64,000 nucleotides of DNA from Anaerosacchariphilus polymeriproducens (GTDB lineage: Bacteria > Bacillota > Clostridia > Lachnospirales > Lachnospiraceae): contig NZ_QRCT01000050.1 of the NCBI RefSeq assembly GCF_003363435.1, positions 351,445 to 415,444 of the forward strand, given 5' to 3'. Numbering within the stretch: the first letter of the stretch is position 1; each line of letters starts with the position of its first letter. Shown here piece after piece: positions 1 to 8,340 of the stretch. The notes under the pieces were generated by a model. That model did not search any database and was not told the DNA's origin. It saw only the letters and a program-made list of their open reading frames with translations. Both the position numbers and the translations under genes were made by a program.

Positions 1-2
1 AG

Positions 3-302
3 CGTATCTTACAGCATAAAGAATTGAAGATGGATATTAATAGTTATCTTGTAACGATAGGAAACAAAAGAGTTGAACTTGTAGGAAAAGAACTTTTACT
101 ACTAAAGTTTTTTATGGAAAATCCCAATAGAGTATTTACGAAAAGTCAAATTTATCATCAAGTATGGGATGAGATGTTTGAGGATGACAATACAGTTATG
201 GTATATATCAGTCGATTGCGCGAAAAAATTGAAGAAAATCCGAGAGCTCCAAAGTGGATTCAGACTATCCGTGGGATAGGATATCGTTTTGGAGGAGAAT
301 AA
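3..302 (+). CDS. OmpR/PhoB-family response regulator, C-terminal part (cut by window edge)
   Basis: The frame is open to the left edge, so only the DNA-binding half is present. The visible residues form a winged-helix effector domain of the OmpR/PhoB type. The helix-loop-helix around KSQIYHQVW is followed by the wing, ending IQTIRGIGYRFGG, a very typical terminus for this family. A TTG at 24 could be read as a start, but it would leave a protein with no receiver domain, so a true start upstream of the window is far more likely. The stop abuts the ATG of the kinase gene at 303, so the two are cotranscribed and should form a phosphorelay pair. The target genes are unknown. The nearest candidate is the ABC transporter at 1860-4457, although a terminator separates them. 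Confidence 0.9.
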   Translation, partial: RILQHKELKMDINSYLVTIGNKRVELVGKELLLLKFFMENPNRVFTKSQIYHQVWDEMFEDDNTVMVYISRLREKIEENPRAPKWIQTIRGIGYRFGGE

Positions 303-1721
303 ATGAAATTAAAGACCAAAATATCGATTGTTTTTCTTTTGTCGATTTCGATGTCAGTGATTATTTTTATGTTCAGTGTTTATTATATTCTGCATTCCGG
401 ATATTTTAGCGGTGTAACAGAAAATGAGATGCAAAATGCATTACATACTGTAAAACAGCAACTGTACCAAGAAGAAAAGACTGATTGGACAAAGGATAAT
501 ATCAAAAGGGAACTGATGGAAGCAGAAAACAATTTCTTTAATATGAGATTTGCGGTGCTTTCAGCTAAAAATGAGTGGATTTCAGTTAGTAGGATTCCTA
601 CTATTGGCTCTGTCTCAGAACTTCTTGATTCTTTTGAACAGAAAAATCAAGATACCAGTCAATATCGTGTGATCGGTAGTGGATTTGAAATGAACGGTTC
701 TGAACACTTCTTAATCTGCTTTGTAAAAAACAGTGATTTCGAAGCAATGTCATATTCTTTTAATTTGGCAAGGGGGCATGGCATATTAGGAAAAATTGCA
801 GTATTTGGTTTTATTATAACTGTTATTATAACAGGCTTGTGTATGTTTTTGTTCAGCCGCAGGACAATGCGTCGTTTGTATAAAATGTATGATATATTAA
901 GTGAATTCACTTTAGATAAAGCAGATGTCAGAATGAATACGGATGCGCAGGATGAATTGGCAATTATGGCGGGGAAATTTAATTGTATGGCTGAAAAAAT
1001 TCAGTTTCAATACGAAGAAAAAAAACGATATGAACAAAATCGTAAAGAATTAGTTTCTAATATATCACACGATCTTCGCACACCGCTATCCTCAATCCTT
1101 GGTTATTCAGAAATGCTCAGAGATGGAATATATGAAACCGAAGAAGAACAAAAAAAATACACAGATATTATTCATAGAAAAGCAATTTATATGGATAAAC
1201 TTTTGAAAGAGTTGTTAGAATATTCTAAAGTAGATCTTGGAACTTTGGTACTAAATAAGCAAAAATTTGACATTGCAGAGTTGATCAGGGAGATATTGAT
1301 TGAGTATTATATGATAATAGAAAAAAACCAATATGAATTGCAAATTCAATTTCCAAATGAGCAAATGATTGTGAATTGGGATAGGGAACGAATTAGCCGG
1401 GTATTACGAAATCTAATTGAGAATGCATTAAAATATGGTATGGATGGTGAAAAAATACGATTAACTCTCAGTAAAGATGATGTTTTTGCAAAAATAGAGA
1501 TTCAAGATTATGGTGCAGGTATGTCAGAGAAAGTAGCAGAACGTATATTTGAACGATTTTATAGAGGTGATACAGCAAGAAACAGTAAAGCTGGCGGTAT
1601 GGGATTGGGAATGTATATTGCCAATGAAATTATACAAAAGCACAATGGGAATATTTCGATTACAAGTGTTGAAGGACAGGGAACTTTGGTACAGTTTGTT
1701 CTTCCAATAAATGAAGTATAG
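303..1721 (+). CDS. Membrane sensor histidine kinase (HisKA/HATPase, HAMP)
   Basis: This is a 472-residue class I sensor kinase. It has a transmembrane segment at about residues 8-30, an extracytoplasmic sensor region to about 160, a second membrane segment at about 163-185 and a HAMP linker. The HisKA dimerisation helix follows, with phosphoacceptor His256 in SNISHDLRTP. The ATPase domain has an N box (RNLIENALKYG), a G1 box (DYGAGM) and a G2 box (GMGLGMYIA), so the enzyme looks intact. The ATG directly follows the regulator's stop, indicating translational coupling. The gene ends at a strong terminator. The signal sensed cannot be read from the sequence. Confidence 0.93.
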   Translation: MKLKTKISIVFLLSISMSVIIFMFSVYYILHSGYFSGVTENEMQNALHTVKQQLYQEEKTDWTKDNIKRELMEAENNFFNMRFAVLSAKNEWISVSRIPTIGSVSELLDSFEQKNQDTSQYRVIGSGFEMNGSEHFLICFVKNSDFEAMSYSFNLARGHGILGKIAVFGFIITVIITGLCMFLFSRRTMRRLYKMYDILSEFTLDKADVRMNTDAQDELAIMAGKFNCMAEKIQFQYEEKKRYEQNRKELVSNISHDLRTPLSSILGYSEMLRDGIYETEEEQKKYTDIIHRKAIYMDKLLKELLEYSKVDLGTLVLNKQKFDIAELIREILIEYYMIIEKNQYELQIQFPNEQMIVNWDRERISRVLRNLIENALKYGMDGEKIRLTLSKDDVFAKIEIQDYGAGMSEKVAERIFERFYRGDTARNSKAGGMGLGMYIANEIIQKHNGNISITSVEGQGTLVQFVLPINEV

Positions 1722-1762
1722 AAAACGGTAGACAAGAAGAGTATTCTTGTCTGCCGTTTTTT
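1722..1762 (+). terminator. Rho-independent terminator after the first two-component operon
   Basis: A long hairpin with arms AAAACGGTAGACAAGAA and TTCTTGTCTGCCGTTTT encloses a five-base loop and ends in a T run. It lies right after the kinase stop and separates that operon from the ABC transporter downstream. Confidence 0.85.
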
Positions 1763-1859
1763 GGAGTTATATAGGAAGTGAGTTCAAGTGTCTGCACAGA
1801 ATCAATTTGCATGACATAAAATAAAGTAGAGATATTCTAAAATTAATGAGGTGGATTAC

Positions 1860-2615
1860 TTGGCAGTTCTCGATGTAAACAGAATACAAAAAAAATATCA
1901 GGCAGAAAATGGTGAGATAACTGCATTAAAATATATTGATTTTTCTGTAGAAAAAGGCGAATTTATAAGTATTGTTGGTCCTAGCGGGTGTGGGAAATCC
2001 ACACTGCTTTCTATTATTGCGGGTCTAATGAAGCCAACATCGGGAGAAATTGTTGTAAATGGAGAGAAAATAGAGGGAATTTCCAACCGTATAGGTTATA
2101 TGCTTCAAAAAGACAATTTGCTGGAATGGAGAACGATTTATAATAATGTAGTTTTAGGCATTGAAATTCAGAATAATTTAACATCAGAAAATAAACAACG
2201 TGTCAATCAATTATTAAAGACGTATGAATTGTATGATTTTAAGGAGAAATACCCTTCACAATTATCAGGAGGTATGAGGCAGAGAGTTGCATTGATCAGA
2301 ACATTAGCAATTAATCCTGATATTTTGCTGTTAGATGAAGCCTTTTCGGCATTAGATTACCAAACTAGATTAACCGTAACGAATGATATCTATCAGATTT
2401 TAAAGCAAGAACGAGTTACAACATTAATGGTCACTCATGATATTCCTGAAGGTATCAGCATGGCAGACAGAGTAGTGATACTCAGTTATAGACCTGCTGT
2501 GATCAAGGATATCATTCCGATTGAATTCGGATTAGAGAATAGAACTCCATTAAATTGTAGAAAAACTCCAAAGTTTAGTGAGTATTTTGATTGTATTTGG
2601 AAGGAGTTAAGTTAG
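1860..2615 (+). CDS. NitT/TauT-family ABC transporter ATPase (SsuB/TauB/ThiZ-like)
   Basis: This ATP-binding subunit has Walker A (GPSGCGKST), Q loop (MLQKDNLLEW), signature motif (LSGGMRQRVAL), Walker B (ILLLDEAFSALD) and an H-loop His (VTHD). The DQ-rich C-terminal tail is short, as in the nitrate/sulfonate/taurine/HMP importer family. The frame stays open to a GTG at 1851, but the GAGGTGG at 1849-1854 is correctly spaced for the TTG at 1860, giving an N-terminus MAVLDVNRIQ. It lies in an operon with a permease (stop and start adjacent) and a lipoprotein binding protein. The substrate is uncertain: sulfonates, or a thiamin pyrimidine, are both possible for this family. Confidence 0.88.
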   Translation: MAVLDVNRIQKKYQAENGEITALKYIDFSVEKGEFISIVGPSGCGKSTLLSIIAGLMKPTSGEIVVNGEKIEGISNRIGYMLQKDNLLEWRTIYNNVVLGIEIQNNLTSENKQRVNQLLKTYELYDFKEKYPSQLSGGMRQRVALIRTLAINPDILLLDEAFSALDYQTRLTVTNDIYQILKQERVTTLMVTHDIPEGISMADRVVILSYRPAVIKDIIPIEFGLENRTPLNCRKTPKFSEYFDCIWKELS

Positions 2616-3422
2616 ATGGATAATCCACAAATATCGATAGAAAGGATAAAATATTTAAAACGAATAAAACGTCAAAAAGAAAAGATTCTTGCATGGCAGA
2701 TTGGAATTCTGGTCTGCTTTTTGTTACTTTGGGAAATTTTAGCCCAAGCAGGGATCATAGATAGCTTTGTTTTGAGCCAGCCATCACGGATATGGAAAAC
2801 GTGTCTTAACATGGCTCAAAATGACTTGCAAAAGCATATTGGTATAACCGTTTATGAAACTTTAGCAGGATTTATTTTGGGAGTGATTTTAGGAACGGCA
2901 TTGGCATTTGTTTTGTGGTGGAGCAGTACTATTTCGAAGATAAGTGAACCTTATCTTGTAGTATTGAACAGTTTACCCAAAATAGCCCTTGGTCCGGTTA
3001 TTATAATCATTGTAGGTGCAGGCACGCAAGCCATTATTTTTATGGCACTTGCAATTTCATTAATTGTTACTGTTTTAGAGATGCTAAATGGTTTTCAAAA
3101 TACAGACAAAGAGTATATAAAGATGGCACAGACCTTTGATGCAACAAAGTTTCAAATCTTTAGGAAGATTGTATTTCCCTATAATATTGCAACTTTATTT
3201 AATTCATTAAAAATAAATATTGGACTATCCTTAGTCGGTGTCATTGCCGGTGAATTTCTTGTCTCTAAAGCAGGATTAGGATATTTAATTGTTTATGGGG
3301 GCCAGGTCTTTCAACTCGATTTGGTTATGACGAGTGTTATCATATTGGCTATTGTTGCAGCTCTTATGTATGAAGCAGTTGCACTATTACAAAGAGTGGT
3401 AATGAAAAAATACGGACATTAA
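2616..3422 (+). CDS. NitT/TauT-family ABC transporter permease (SsuC/ThiX-like)
   Basis: This 268-residue BPD-type permease has about six membrane spans. An N-terminal span (about residues 28-48) is followed by a periplasmic stretch with the family motif FVLSQPSRIW. The EAA coupling loop reads MAQTFDATKFQIFRKIVFPY, the site that docks on the ATPase. The start codon follows the ATPase stop directly, so subunits are made together. It should form the membrane channel of the importer encoded at 1860-4457. Confidence 0.88.
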   Translation: MDNPQISIERIKYLKRIKRQKEKILAWQIGILVCFLLLWEILAQAGIIDSFVLSQPSRIWKTCLNMAQNDLQKHIGITVYETLAGFILGVILGTALAFVLWWSSTISKISEPYLVVLNSLPKIALGPVIIIIVGAGTQAIIFMALAISLIVTVLEMLNGFQNTDKEYIKMAQTFDATKFQIFRKIVFPYNIATLFNSLKINIGLSLVGVIAGEFLVSKAGLGYLIVYGGQVFQLDLVMTSVIILAIVAALMYEAVALLQRVVMKKYGH

Positions 3423-3449
3423 AATTATATATAGCAAGGAGTTAAGACA

Positions 3450-4457
3450 ATGAAAAAAAATTTGAAGTTTTATACGATTACTTTGATTTTATTCATAATT
3501 ATCCCGCCTTTGAATAGTTGTAGTGCAAAACAGGGTAAAAAAGATGTGTTAACTCTATGTGAAGTAACACATTCTATTTTTTATGCACCACAATATGCAG
3601 CTATTAATCTAGGCTATTTTGAAGAAGAAGGAATAAAAGTGGAACTTTCGAATGGGCAGGGAGCCGATAAGGTCATGTCAGCAATTTTATCGAATAATGT
3701 AGATATTGGATTAGCAGGTCCGGAAGCTTCTATTTACGTATATAATGAAGGAAAAGAAGACTATACAGAAGTATTTGCACAGTTAACGCAGCGTGATGGT
3801 TCATTTCTAGTATCCCGTCAACAGGATCTAGATTTTTCATGGGAAAAGGTACGCGATAAGACGATATTGCCCGGAAGAAAAGGTGGAGTCCCTTATATGA
3901 CTTTACAGTATGTACTTCGTAAAAATGGCTTAGAACCATCAAAAGATGTTAAATTTAATGACAGCATACAATTTTCTTTAATGGCAGGTGCTTTTACCAG
4001 TGGTACCGGTGACTATGTTACCTTGTTCGAGCCGACAGCATCGATGTTAGAAAAAGAAGGAAAGGGTCATATCGTATCTTCAATTGGTGCCGAATGTGGT
4101 GATATATCATATACTGCTTACTTTGCAAAGAAAAGTTTTATAAAAAAGAATCAAGAATTAATATTAAGATTTACGAAAGCACTTTATAAAGGTCAGAAAT
4201 GGGTGGAAGCGAATGATGCTGAGGAAATTGCAGAAGTAGTGACACCTGCTTTTCCGGAAACAGATTTTGATTTATTAAAGACGGTTATACAAAGATATAA
4301 GAATATTGGAGTATGGAGTCAAGATCCAATTTTAAAAAAGGATTCATTTGAATTATTACAAGAAGTAATGACGCAGGCAGAAGAATTGAAACAGAAGGTG
4401 CCATATGAAGAAGTTGTAAATAACTCCTTTTCTGAAAAAGTTGTGAAGGAAAGATAA
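3450..4457 (+). CDS. NMT1/THI5-like substrate-binding lipoprotein of the NitT/TauT importer
   Basis: This 335-residue solute-binding protein starts with a lipoprotein signal (hydrophobic core then LNSC, Cys24). The mature part opens with LTLCEVTHSIFYAPQYAAINLGYFEEEGIKVEL, split here only for description. The pattern of a ligand-pocket strand followed by an 'ALGYF-EEGI-VEL' helix is the hallmark of the NMT1/THI5/SsuA-like fold. That family binds nitrate, alkylsulfonates, or pyrimidines such as HMP and formyl-aminopyrimidine. No TPP riboswitch precedes the operon. The presence of a bacimethrin-type pathway 7 kb downstream makes a pyrimidine ligand worth testing, but that is only inference from location. 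Confidence 0.85.
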   Translation: MKKNLKFYTITLILFIIIPPLNSCSAKQGKKDVLTLCEVTHSIFYAPQYAAINLGYFEEEGIKVELSNGQGADKVMSAILSNNVDIGLAGPEASIYVYNEGKEDYTEVFAQLTQRDGSFLVSRQQDLDFSWEKVRDKTILPGRKGGVPYMTLQYVLRKNGLEPSKDVKFNDSIQFSLMAGAFTSGTGDYVTLFEPTASMLEKEGKGHIVSSIGAECGDISYTAYFAKKSFIKKNQELILRFTKALYKGQKWVEANDAEEIAEVVTPAFPETDFDLLKTVIQRYKNIGVWSQDPILKKDSFELLQEVMTQAEELKQKVPYEEVVNNSFSEKVVKER

Positions 4458-4485
4458 ACGGGAAAATTAAAAGGAGAAAACAGGG

Positions 4486-4563
4486 ATGATTTTAGAAAAT
4501 GTGACATTTGTAATGAAATATTTATTACAAAGTATAGTGGATTTTAAATGTGAAAGAAAATAA
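4486..4563 (+). CDS. Possible 25-residue small ORF between two transporter operons
   Basis: An AAAAGGAG ribosome site at 4469-4476 is properly spaced from an ATG that opens a 25-codon frame beginning MILENVTF. The first residues resemble the start of an ABC ATPase, so this could be a remnant of a lost gene, a leader peptide or chance. No homologue is recognised. Confidence 0.25.
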   Translation: MILENVTFVMKYLLQSIVDFKCERK

Positions 4564-4612
4564 ACTTAAGATATACCAAGAAGGTAAATAATTTGTTGGG
4601 AGGACAAGGAAA

Positions 4613-5626
4613 ATGAAGATGAAACGAGGAATTGCTTTTTTCACTGCAATCGTAATGGCAGCAGCAACTTTTGCAGGTTGTGGTTCCAGTCAGGGAACGA
4701 AGGAGCAAACAACAAAAGAATCGACTGGTACAGGAACAGAGCAGTCAAAAGAACAAGTGAAATCAGAAGGTGGGAAAAAGGTGTTTGGTGCTACTTATAT
4801 GACAATGAATAATCCGTTTTTTGTAGCATTAAACGATGGTATTAAATCTGTTGTTGAGGAAAATGGTGACAAACTAATAACACTAGATCCTGCCTTAGAC
4901 CAAGAAAAGCAGATTAGTCAGATAGAAGATCTGATTACACAGGGGGTTGATGCAATATTCTTGAATCCGGTAGATTGGAAAGGAATAAAGCCGGCATTAG
5001 ATGCTTGCAAAGAAGCCGGAATACCTGTATTTAATGTAGATGCTCCGGTCTATGATGAAGAATTGGTGACAAGTATTATCGCATCTGATAATTATGATGC
5101 AGGAGTTCAATGTGCAAAAGATATGATGAAGAAATTAAAGTCCGCCAAGATCACAGTTTTGGAGCACCCAACTGCTAAGTCAGCGATTGACAGAACCCAG
5201 AGTTTTATTGATACCATTGAAGGAAAATCTGAATATGAAATTGTAGCAAAGCAATCTTCAGAAGGTCAATTGGAGCAGGCAATGCCGGTCATGGAAAATA
5301 TCATCCAGGCACAGCCCGAGATAAATGTAGTCATGGCATTAAATGATCCTACTGCTTTAGGTGCATTAGCTGCATTACAGGCAGCCGGCAGAGATAAAGA
5401 CGTATTGCTATACGGCGTAGATGGTTCTCCGGATGCAAAAAAAATGGTGAAAGATGGTGTTTTAACTGCTACAGCGGCACAATCTCCTATTGGAATCGGA
5501 ACTACAGCAGCTCAAACAGCTTATGCCTTTTTGGAAGGCAAAACAGTTGAAAAAAACATTTCAGTTCCTGTTGTTTTAATTACAAAAGATAATGTGGATG
5601 AATATGGAACAGATGGATGGCAATAA
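4613..5626 (+). CDS. RbsB-like sugar ABC transporter substrate-binding lipoprotein
   Basis: This 337-residue periplasmic-binding-protein-like (type I) lipoprotein has a signal peptide ending FAGC (Cys22) and a Thr/Ser/Glu-rich linker to about residue 55. The binding domain carries the family's TMNNPFFVALNDGI opening, the QISQIEDLITQGVDAIFLNPVD motif in two adjacent elements, and the hinge region ALNDPTALGALAAL. These are typical of ribose/galactose-type binding proteins. It precedes an RbsA-like ATPase and an RbsC-like permease, completing a CUT2 importer. The exact sugar (ribose, another pentose, a polyol or a nucleoside) cannot be decided from the sequence. Confidence 0.9.
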   Translation: MKMKRGIAFFTAIVMAAATFAGCGSSQGTKEQTTKESTGTGTEQSKEQVKSEGGKKVFGATYMTMNNPFFVALNDGIKSVVEENGDKLITLDPALDQEKQISQIEDLITQGVDAIFLNPVDWKGIKPALDACKEAGIPVFNVDAPVYDEELVTSIIASDNYDAGVQCAKDMMKKLKSAKITVLEHPTAKSAIDRTQSFIDTIEGKSEYEIVAKQSSEGQLEQAMPVMENIIQAQPEINVVMALNDPTALGALAALQAAGRDKDVLLYGVDGSPDAKKMVKDGVLTATAAQSPIGIGTTAAQTAYAFLEGKTVEKNISVPVVLITKDNVDEYGTDGWQ

Positions 5627-5639
5627 AATCAGAATAGAG

Positions 5640-5684
5640 CAAATTTTGGAATGCGCGCTTTCGGGCGTGCATTTTCCAAAATTG
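5640..5684 (+). promoter_or_regulatory. Intercistronic hairpin after the binding-protein gene
   Basis: An imperfect long inverted repeat (arms CAAATTTTGGA...GCGC and GCGTGC...TCCAAAATTG around a TTTC loop) lies between the rbsB-like and rbsA-like genes and has no T run. Such hairpins commonly protect the upstream message, allowing more binding protein than ATPase. The role is inferred. Confidence 0.5.
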
Positions 5685-5702
5685 TAAAGGGGGTTCAAAG
5701 AA

Positions 5703-7196
5703 ATGGTAGATACTATATTAAAGATGGAAGGAATTCATAAACAATTCTCTGGTGTATATGCTTTAAAAGACATTCATTTTGAATTGAAAAAAGGTGAAAT
5801 ACATGCGTTGTTAGGAGAAAACGGTGCAGGAAAATCTACACTGATTAAAATCTTAGGAGGGATATATAAAGCAGATGCCGGAAAAATATATATAAGTGGA
5901 AAAGAACATCAAATGACAGGGGTTACAGATTCTCAGGAACAAGGAATCAGCGTGATTCATCAAGAATTATGTCTGGTACCTGAAATGTCAGTTGCAGAAA
6001 ATATGTATTTGGGCAGAGAAAGTGTTTATGGTCATTCATGTTTTGTAAATACAGGTGAATTAAAAATAAAAGCAGAGAAAGTATTGGAGTCTTTAGGGTT
6101 AATGATATCGGGAAATACCAAAGTTTCAGAGCTTAGCATCGCACAGCAGCAGGTGGTAGAGATTGCGAAAGCATTAACTGTAAATGCAAAAATTTTGGTT
6201 ATGGATGAGCCAACAGCATCTTTGACTGAAAAAGAAGTTAAGATGTTATTTAAGACGATAGAGGAACTAAGAAAAAAGCAGATTTCTATTATTTATATAT
6301 CCCATCGACTGGAAGAGATTTTCGAAATTACAGATCGTATTACGATCATTCGAGATGGTACTTATGTTGGGACGAAAAACACATGTAAAACAACGAAAGA
6401 TGAACTGATTTCTATGATGGTAGGTCGGAAATTAGATGAATTATTTATAAAAAGCAAATCTGAGTTTGGTGAAGTTGTATTCCAAGTAAAGAACTTAGTT
6501 GTAAAAAATAAAGTAAAAGATGTTTCTTTTTCGGTCAGAAAAGGAGAAATTTTGGGAATTGCAGGTCTGGTAGGTGCAGGAAGGACGGAAACGGTACGGG
6601 CTATTTTTGGAATTGATGCTTATGAGAGCGGTGAGATTTATATAGATGGAAAGAAAGTTAAAATAAAAAATGTCAAGGATGCTATGAGGTACGGAATTGG
6701 ACTGGTACCGGAAAACAGAAAAGAGCAAGGTCTGATATTAATACGAAGTGTTGAATACAATGCAACATTAACGATTTTAAAAGAAATTATGAAGGGTTGT
6801 TTTACTAACAGAAAAGCCAGAGATGGTATTGTGAATAAATACATACAAATGTTAGGTATTAAGACTCCAAGCCCTTTGACCATTGCAAAAAACCTAAGCG
6901 GCGGAAACCAACAGAAAATTGTAATTGCAAAGTGGCTTGCAACGAACCCCAAAGTTCTTATTTTAGACGAACCTACGAGAGGAGTTGATGTAGGAGCCAA
7001 AGTGGAAATATATAGAATCATGAGTATGCTTGCTGAACAAGGAGTAGGAATCATTATGATTTCTTCTGAACTTCCGGAGATAATTAATATGAGCGACCGG
7101 GCTATTGTTATGAACGAAGGCAGAGTGACAGGAGAATTGCCGAAAAGTGAATTGGCGCAGGAAAAACTCATGTATTTTGCAACAGGAGGAAATTAA
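5703..7196 (+). CDS. RbsA-like sugar ABC transporter ATPase (tandem ATPase domains)
   Basis: This 497-residue protein has two fused ATP-binding cassettes, as in CUT2 sugar importers. The first has an intact Walker A (GENGAGKSTL), signature (LSIAQQQVVEIAKAL) and Walker B (ILVMDEPTASLT). The second has the family's usual degenerate P-loop (GLVGAGRTETVRAIFG), a strong signature (LSGGNQQKIVIAKWL) and Walker B (VLILDEPTRGVDVG). It powers the permease encoded two bases after its stop. An AAAGGGGGTT ribosome site precedes the ATG. Confidence 0.93.
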   Translation: MVDTILKMEGIHKQFSGVYALKDIHFELKKGEIHALLGENGAGKSTLIKILGGIYKADAGKIYISGKEHQMTGVTDSQEQGISVIHQELCLVPEMSVAENMYLGRESVYGHSCFVNTGELKIKAEKVLESLGLMISGNTKVSELSIAQQQVVEIAKALTVNAKILVMDEPTASLTEKEVKMLFKTIEELRKKQISIIYISHRLEEIFEITDRITIIRDGTYVGTKNTCKTTKDELISMMVGRKLDELFIKSKSEFGEVVFQVKNLVVKNKVKDVSFSVRKGEILGIAGLVGAGRTETVRAIFGIDAYESGEIYIDGKKVKIKNVKDAMRYGIGLVPENRKEQGLILIRSVEYNATLTILKEIMKGCFTNRKARDGIVNKYIQMLGIKTPSPLTIAKNLSGGNQQKIVIAKWLATNPKVLILDEPTRGVDVGAKVEIYRIMSMLAEQGVGIIMISSELPEIINMSDRAIVMNEGRVTGELPKSELAQEKLMYFATGGN

Positions 7197-7198
7197 TC

Positions 7199-8179
7199 AT
7201 GGAAAAAAAATCAGTAATTAGAAAAAACTTAATCGAGAGTATGATTCAATATTTTAGAGAGAATGCAGGAATACTTATCGGCTTATTAATTATGTGTGTA
7301 TTTATGTCTTTACGGTCTTCTGTATTTTTGACCGGTAACAATATTAGTAATGTACTTAGGCAGGTTACGACAAATGCAAATCTGGCATTTGGTATGACAT
7401 TTGCTATTATACTATGTGGAATTGATTTATCTGTAGGTTCGATTCTTGCGTTTTCAGGTACCTTATGTGCGGGGCTTATTGCCAATTCTGGAGTTCCTGT
7501 GCCCCTGGCTGTATTGTGTGGAATCTTAGCTGGTACTTTATTAGGTTTTATCAATGGATTCATTATAGCGAAAACACAAATGCCCCCTTTTATTGTAACA
7601 TTGGCTATGATGCAGATAGCCCGTGGTGCTGCTTATGTATATACGAACGGTATGCCGATCCGGGTCATGGTCCCGGAATATAATAATATCGGAATAGGAT
7701 ATCTGGGTATCATTCCATTACCGGTCATATATACAGGTGTGTTCTTTGTCTTTACCGCTTTGCTTTTAGGGAAGACAAGATATGGAAAATATGTATATGC
7801 AGTAGGTGGAAATGAAGATGCTGCGCGGTTTTCAGGAATTAATATAGGTCGTGTCAAGGTGATTACATATACTTTAATAGGATTTTTGGCATCGGTGAGT
7901 GGAATCGTAATATGTGCAAGAATGTACTCCGGGCAGCCGACGGCAGGAGATGGAGCAGAGATGGATGCGATAGCTGCGGTAGTTCTTGGAGGGACTAGCT
8001 TTTCAGGAGGTATTGGAAAAATTGGAGGAACCTTAATCGGAGTGTTTATCATTGGTGTTTTGAATAATGGATTAAACCTTTTGAATGTAAATTCTTTTTG
8101 GCAGTTGATTGCAAAAGGCTTAGTCATATTATTAGCTGTGTATATTGATTTATTAAAAAAGAAAACAAAGAAGCAATAA
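7199..8179 (+). CDS. RbsC-like sugar ABC transporter permease
   Basis: This 326-residue CUT2 permease has eight to ten membrane spans. Recognisable family motifs include GIDLSVGSILAFSGTLCAGL, GFINGFIIAKTQMPPFIVTLAMM (broken here by description) and the cytoplasmic loop NEDAARFSGINIGRVKVITYTL. These are all diagnostic of BPD_transp_2 permeases. It is the last gene of the importer operon and is followed by a hairpin. The two-component/binding-protein trio at 8341-11648 lies immediately downstream and may control it. Confidence 0.93.
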   Translation: MEKKSVIRKNLIESMIQYFRENAGILIGLLIMCVFMSLRSSVFLTGNNISNVLRQVTTNANLAFGMTFAIILCGIDLSVGSILAFSGTLCAGLIANSGVPVPLAVLCGILAGTLLGFINGFIIAKTQMPPFIVTLAMMQIARGAAYVYTNGMPIRVMVPEYNNIGIGYLGIIPLPVIYTGVFFVFTALLLGKTRYGKYVYAVGGNEDAARFSGINIGRVKVITYTLIGFLASVSGIVICARMYSGQPTAGDGAEMDAIAAVVLGGTSFSGGIGKIGGTLIGVFIIGVLNNGLNLLNVNSFWQLIAKGLVILLAVYIDLLKKKTKKQ

Positions 8180-8184
8180 AAAGT

Positions 8185-8215
8185 AAGGCAGACATCAGAT
8201 TTTGATGTCTGTCTT
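8185..8215 (+). terminator. Hairpin ending the rbs-like operon
   Basis: A thirteen-base-pair stem (AAGGCAGACATCA and its near-complement TGATGTCTGTCTT) begins just after the permease stop. The T run is poor, so termination may be partial, and read-through into the downstream sensor genes is possible. Confidence 0.6.
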
Positions 8216-8340
8216 AAATGATATCAATTGTAAATTTTTTCGTTTTTATTATTATTTCTCTTTATCTTAAGGTCTTATCTATATTAAAATAGAGGTAAGA
8301 CACAAAAGAGAGCATGTTTACAACGAAAGAGGTATAAGGT

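Noticed and set aside
6638..8127. Long antisense frames opposite the rbs-like ATPase and permease genes
   Set aside because: Shadow frames without ribosome sites or family motifs, opposite clearly conserved genes.
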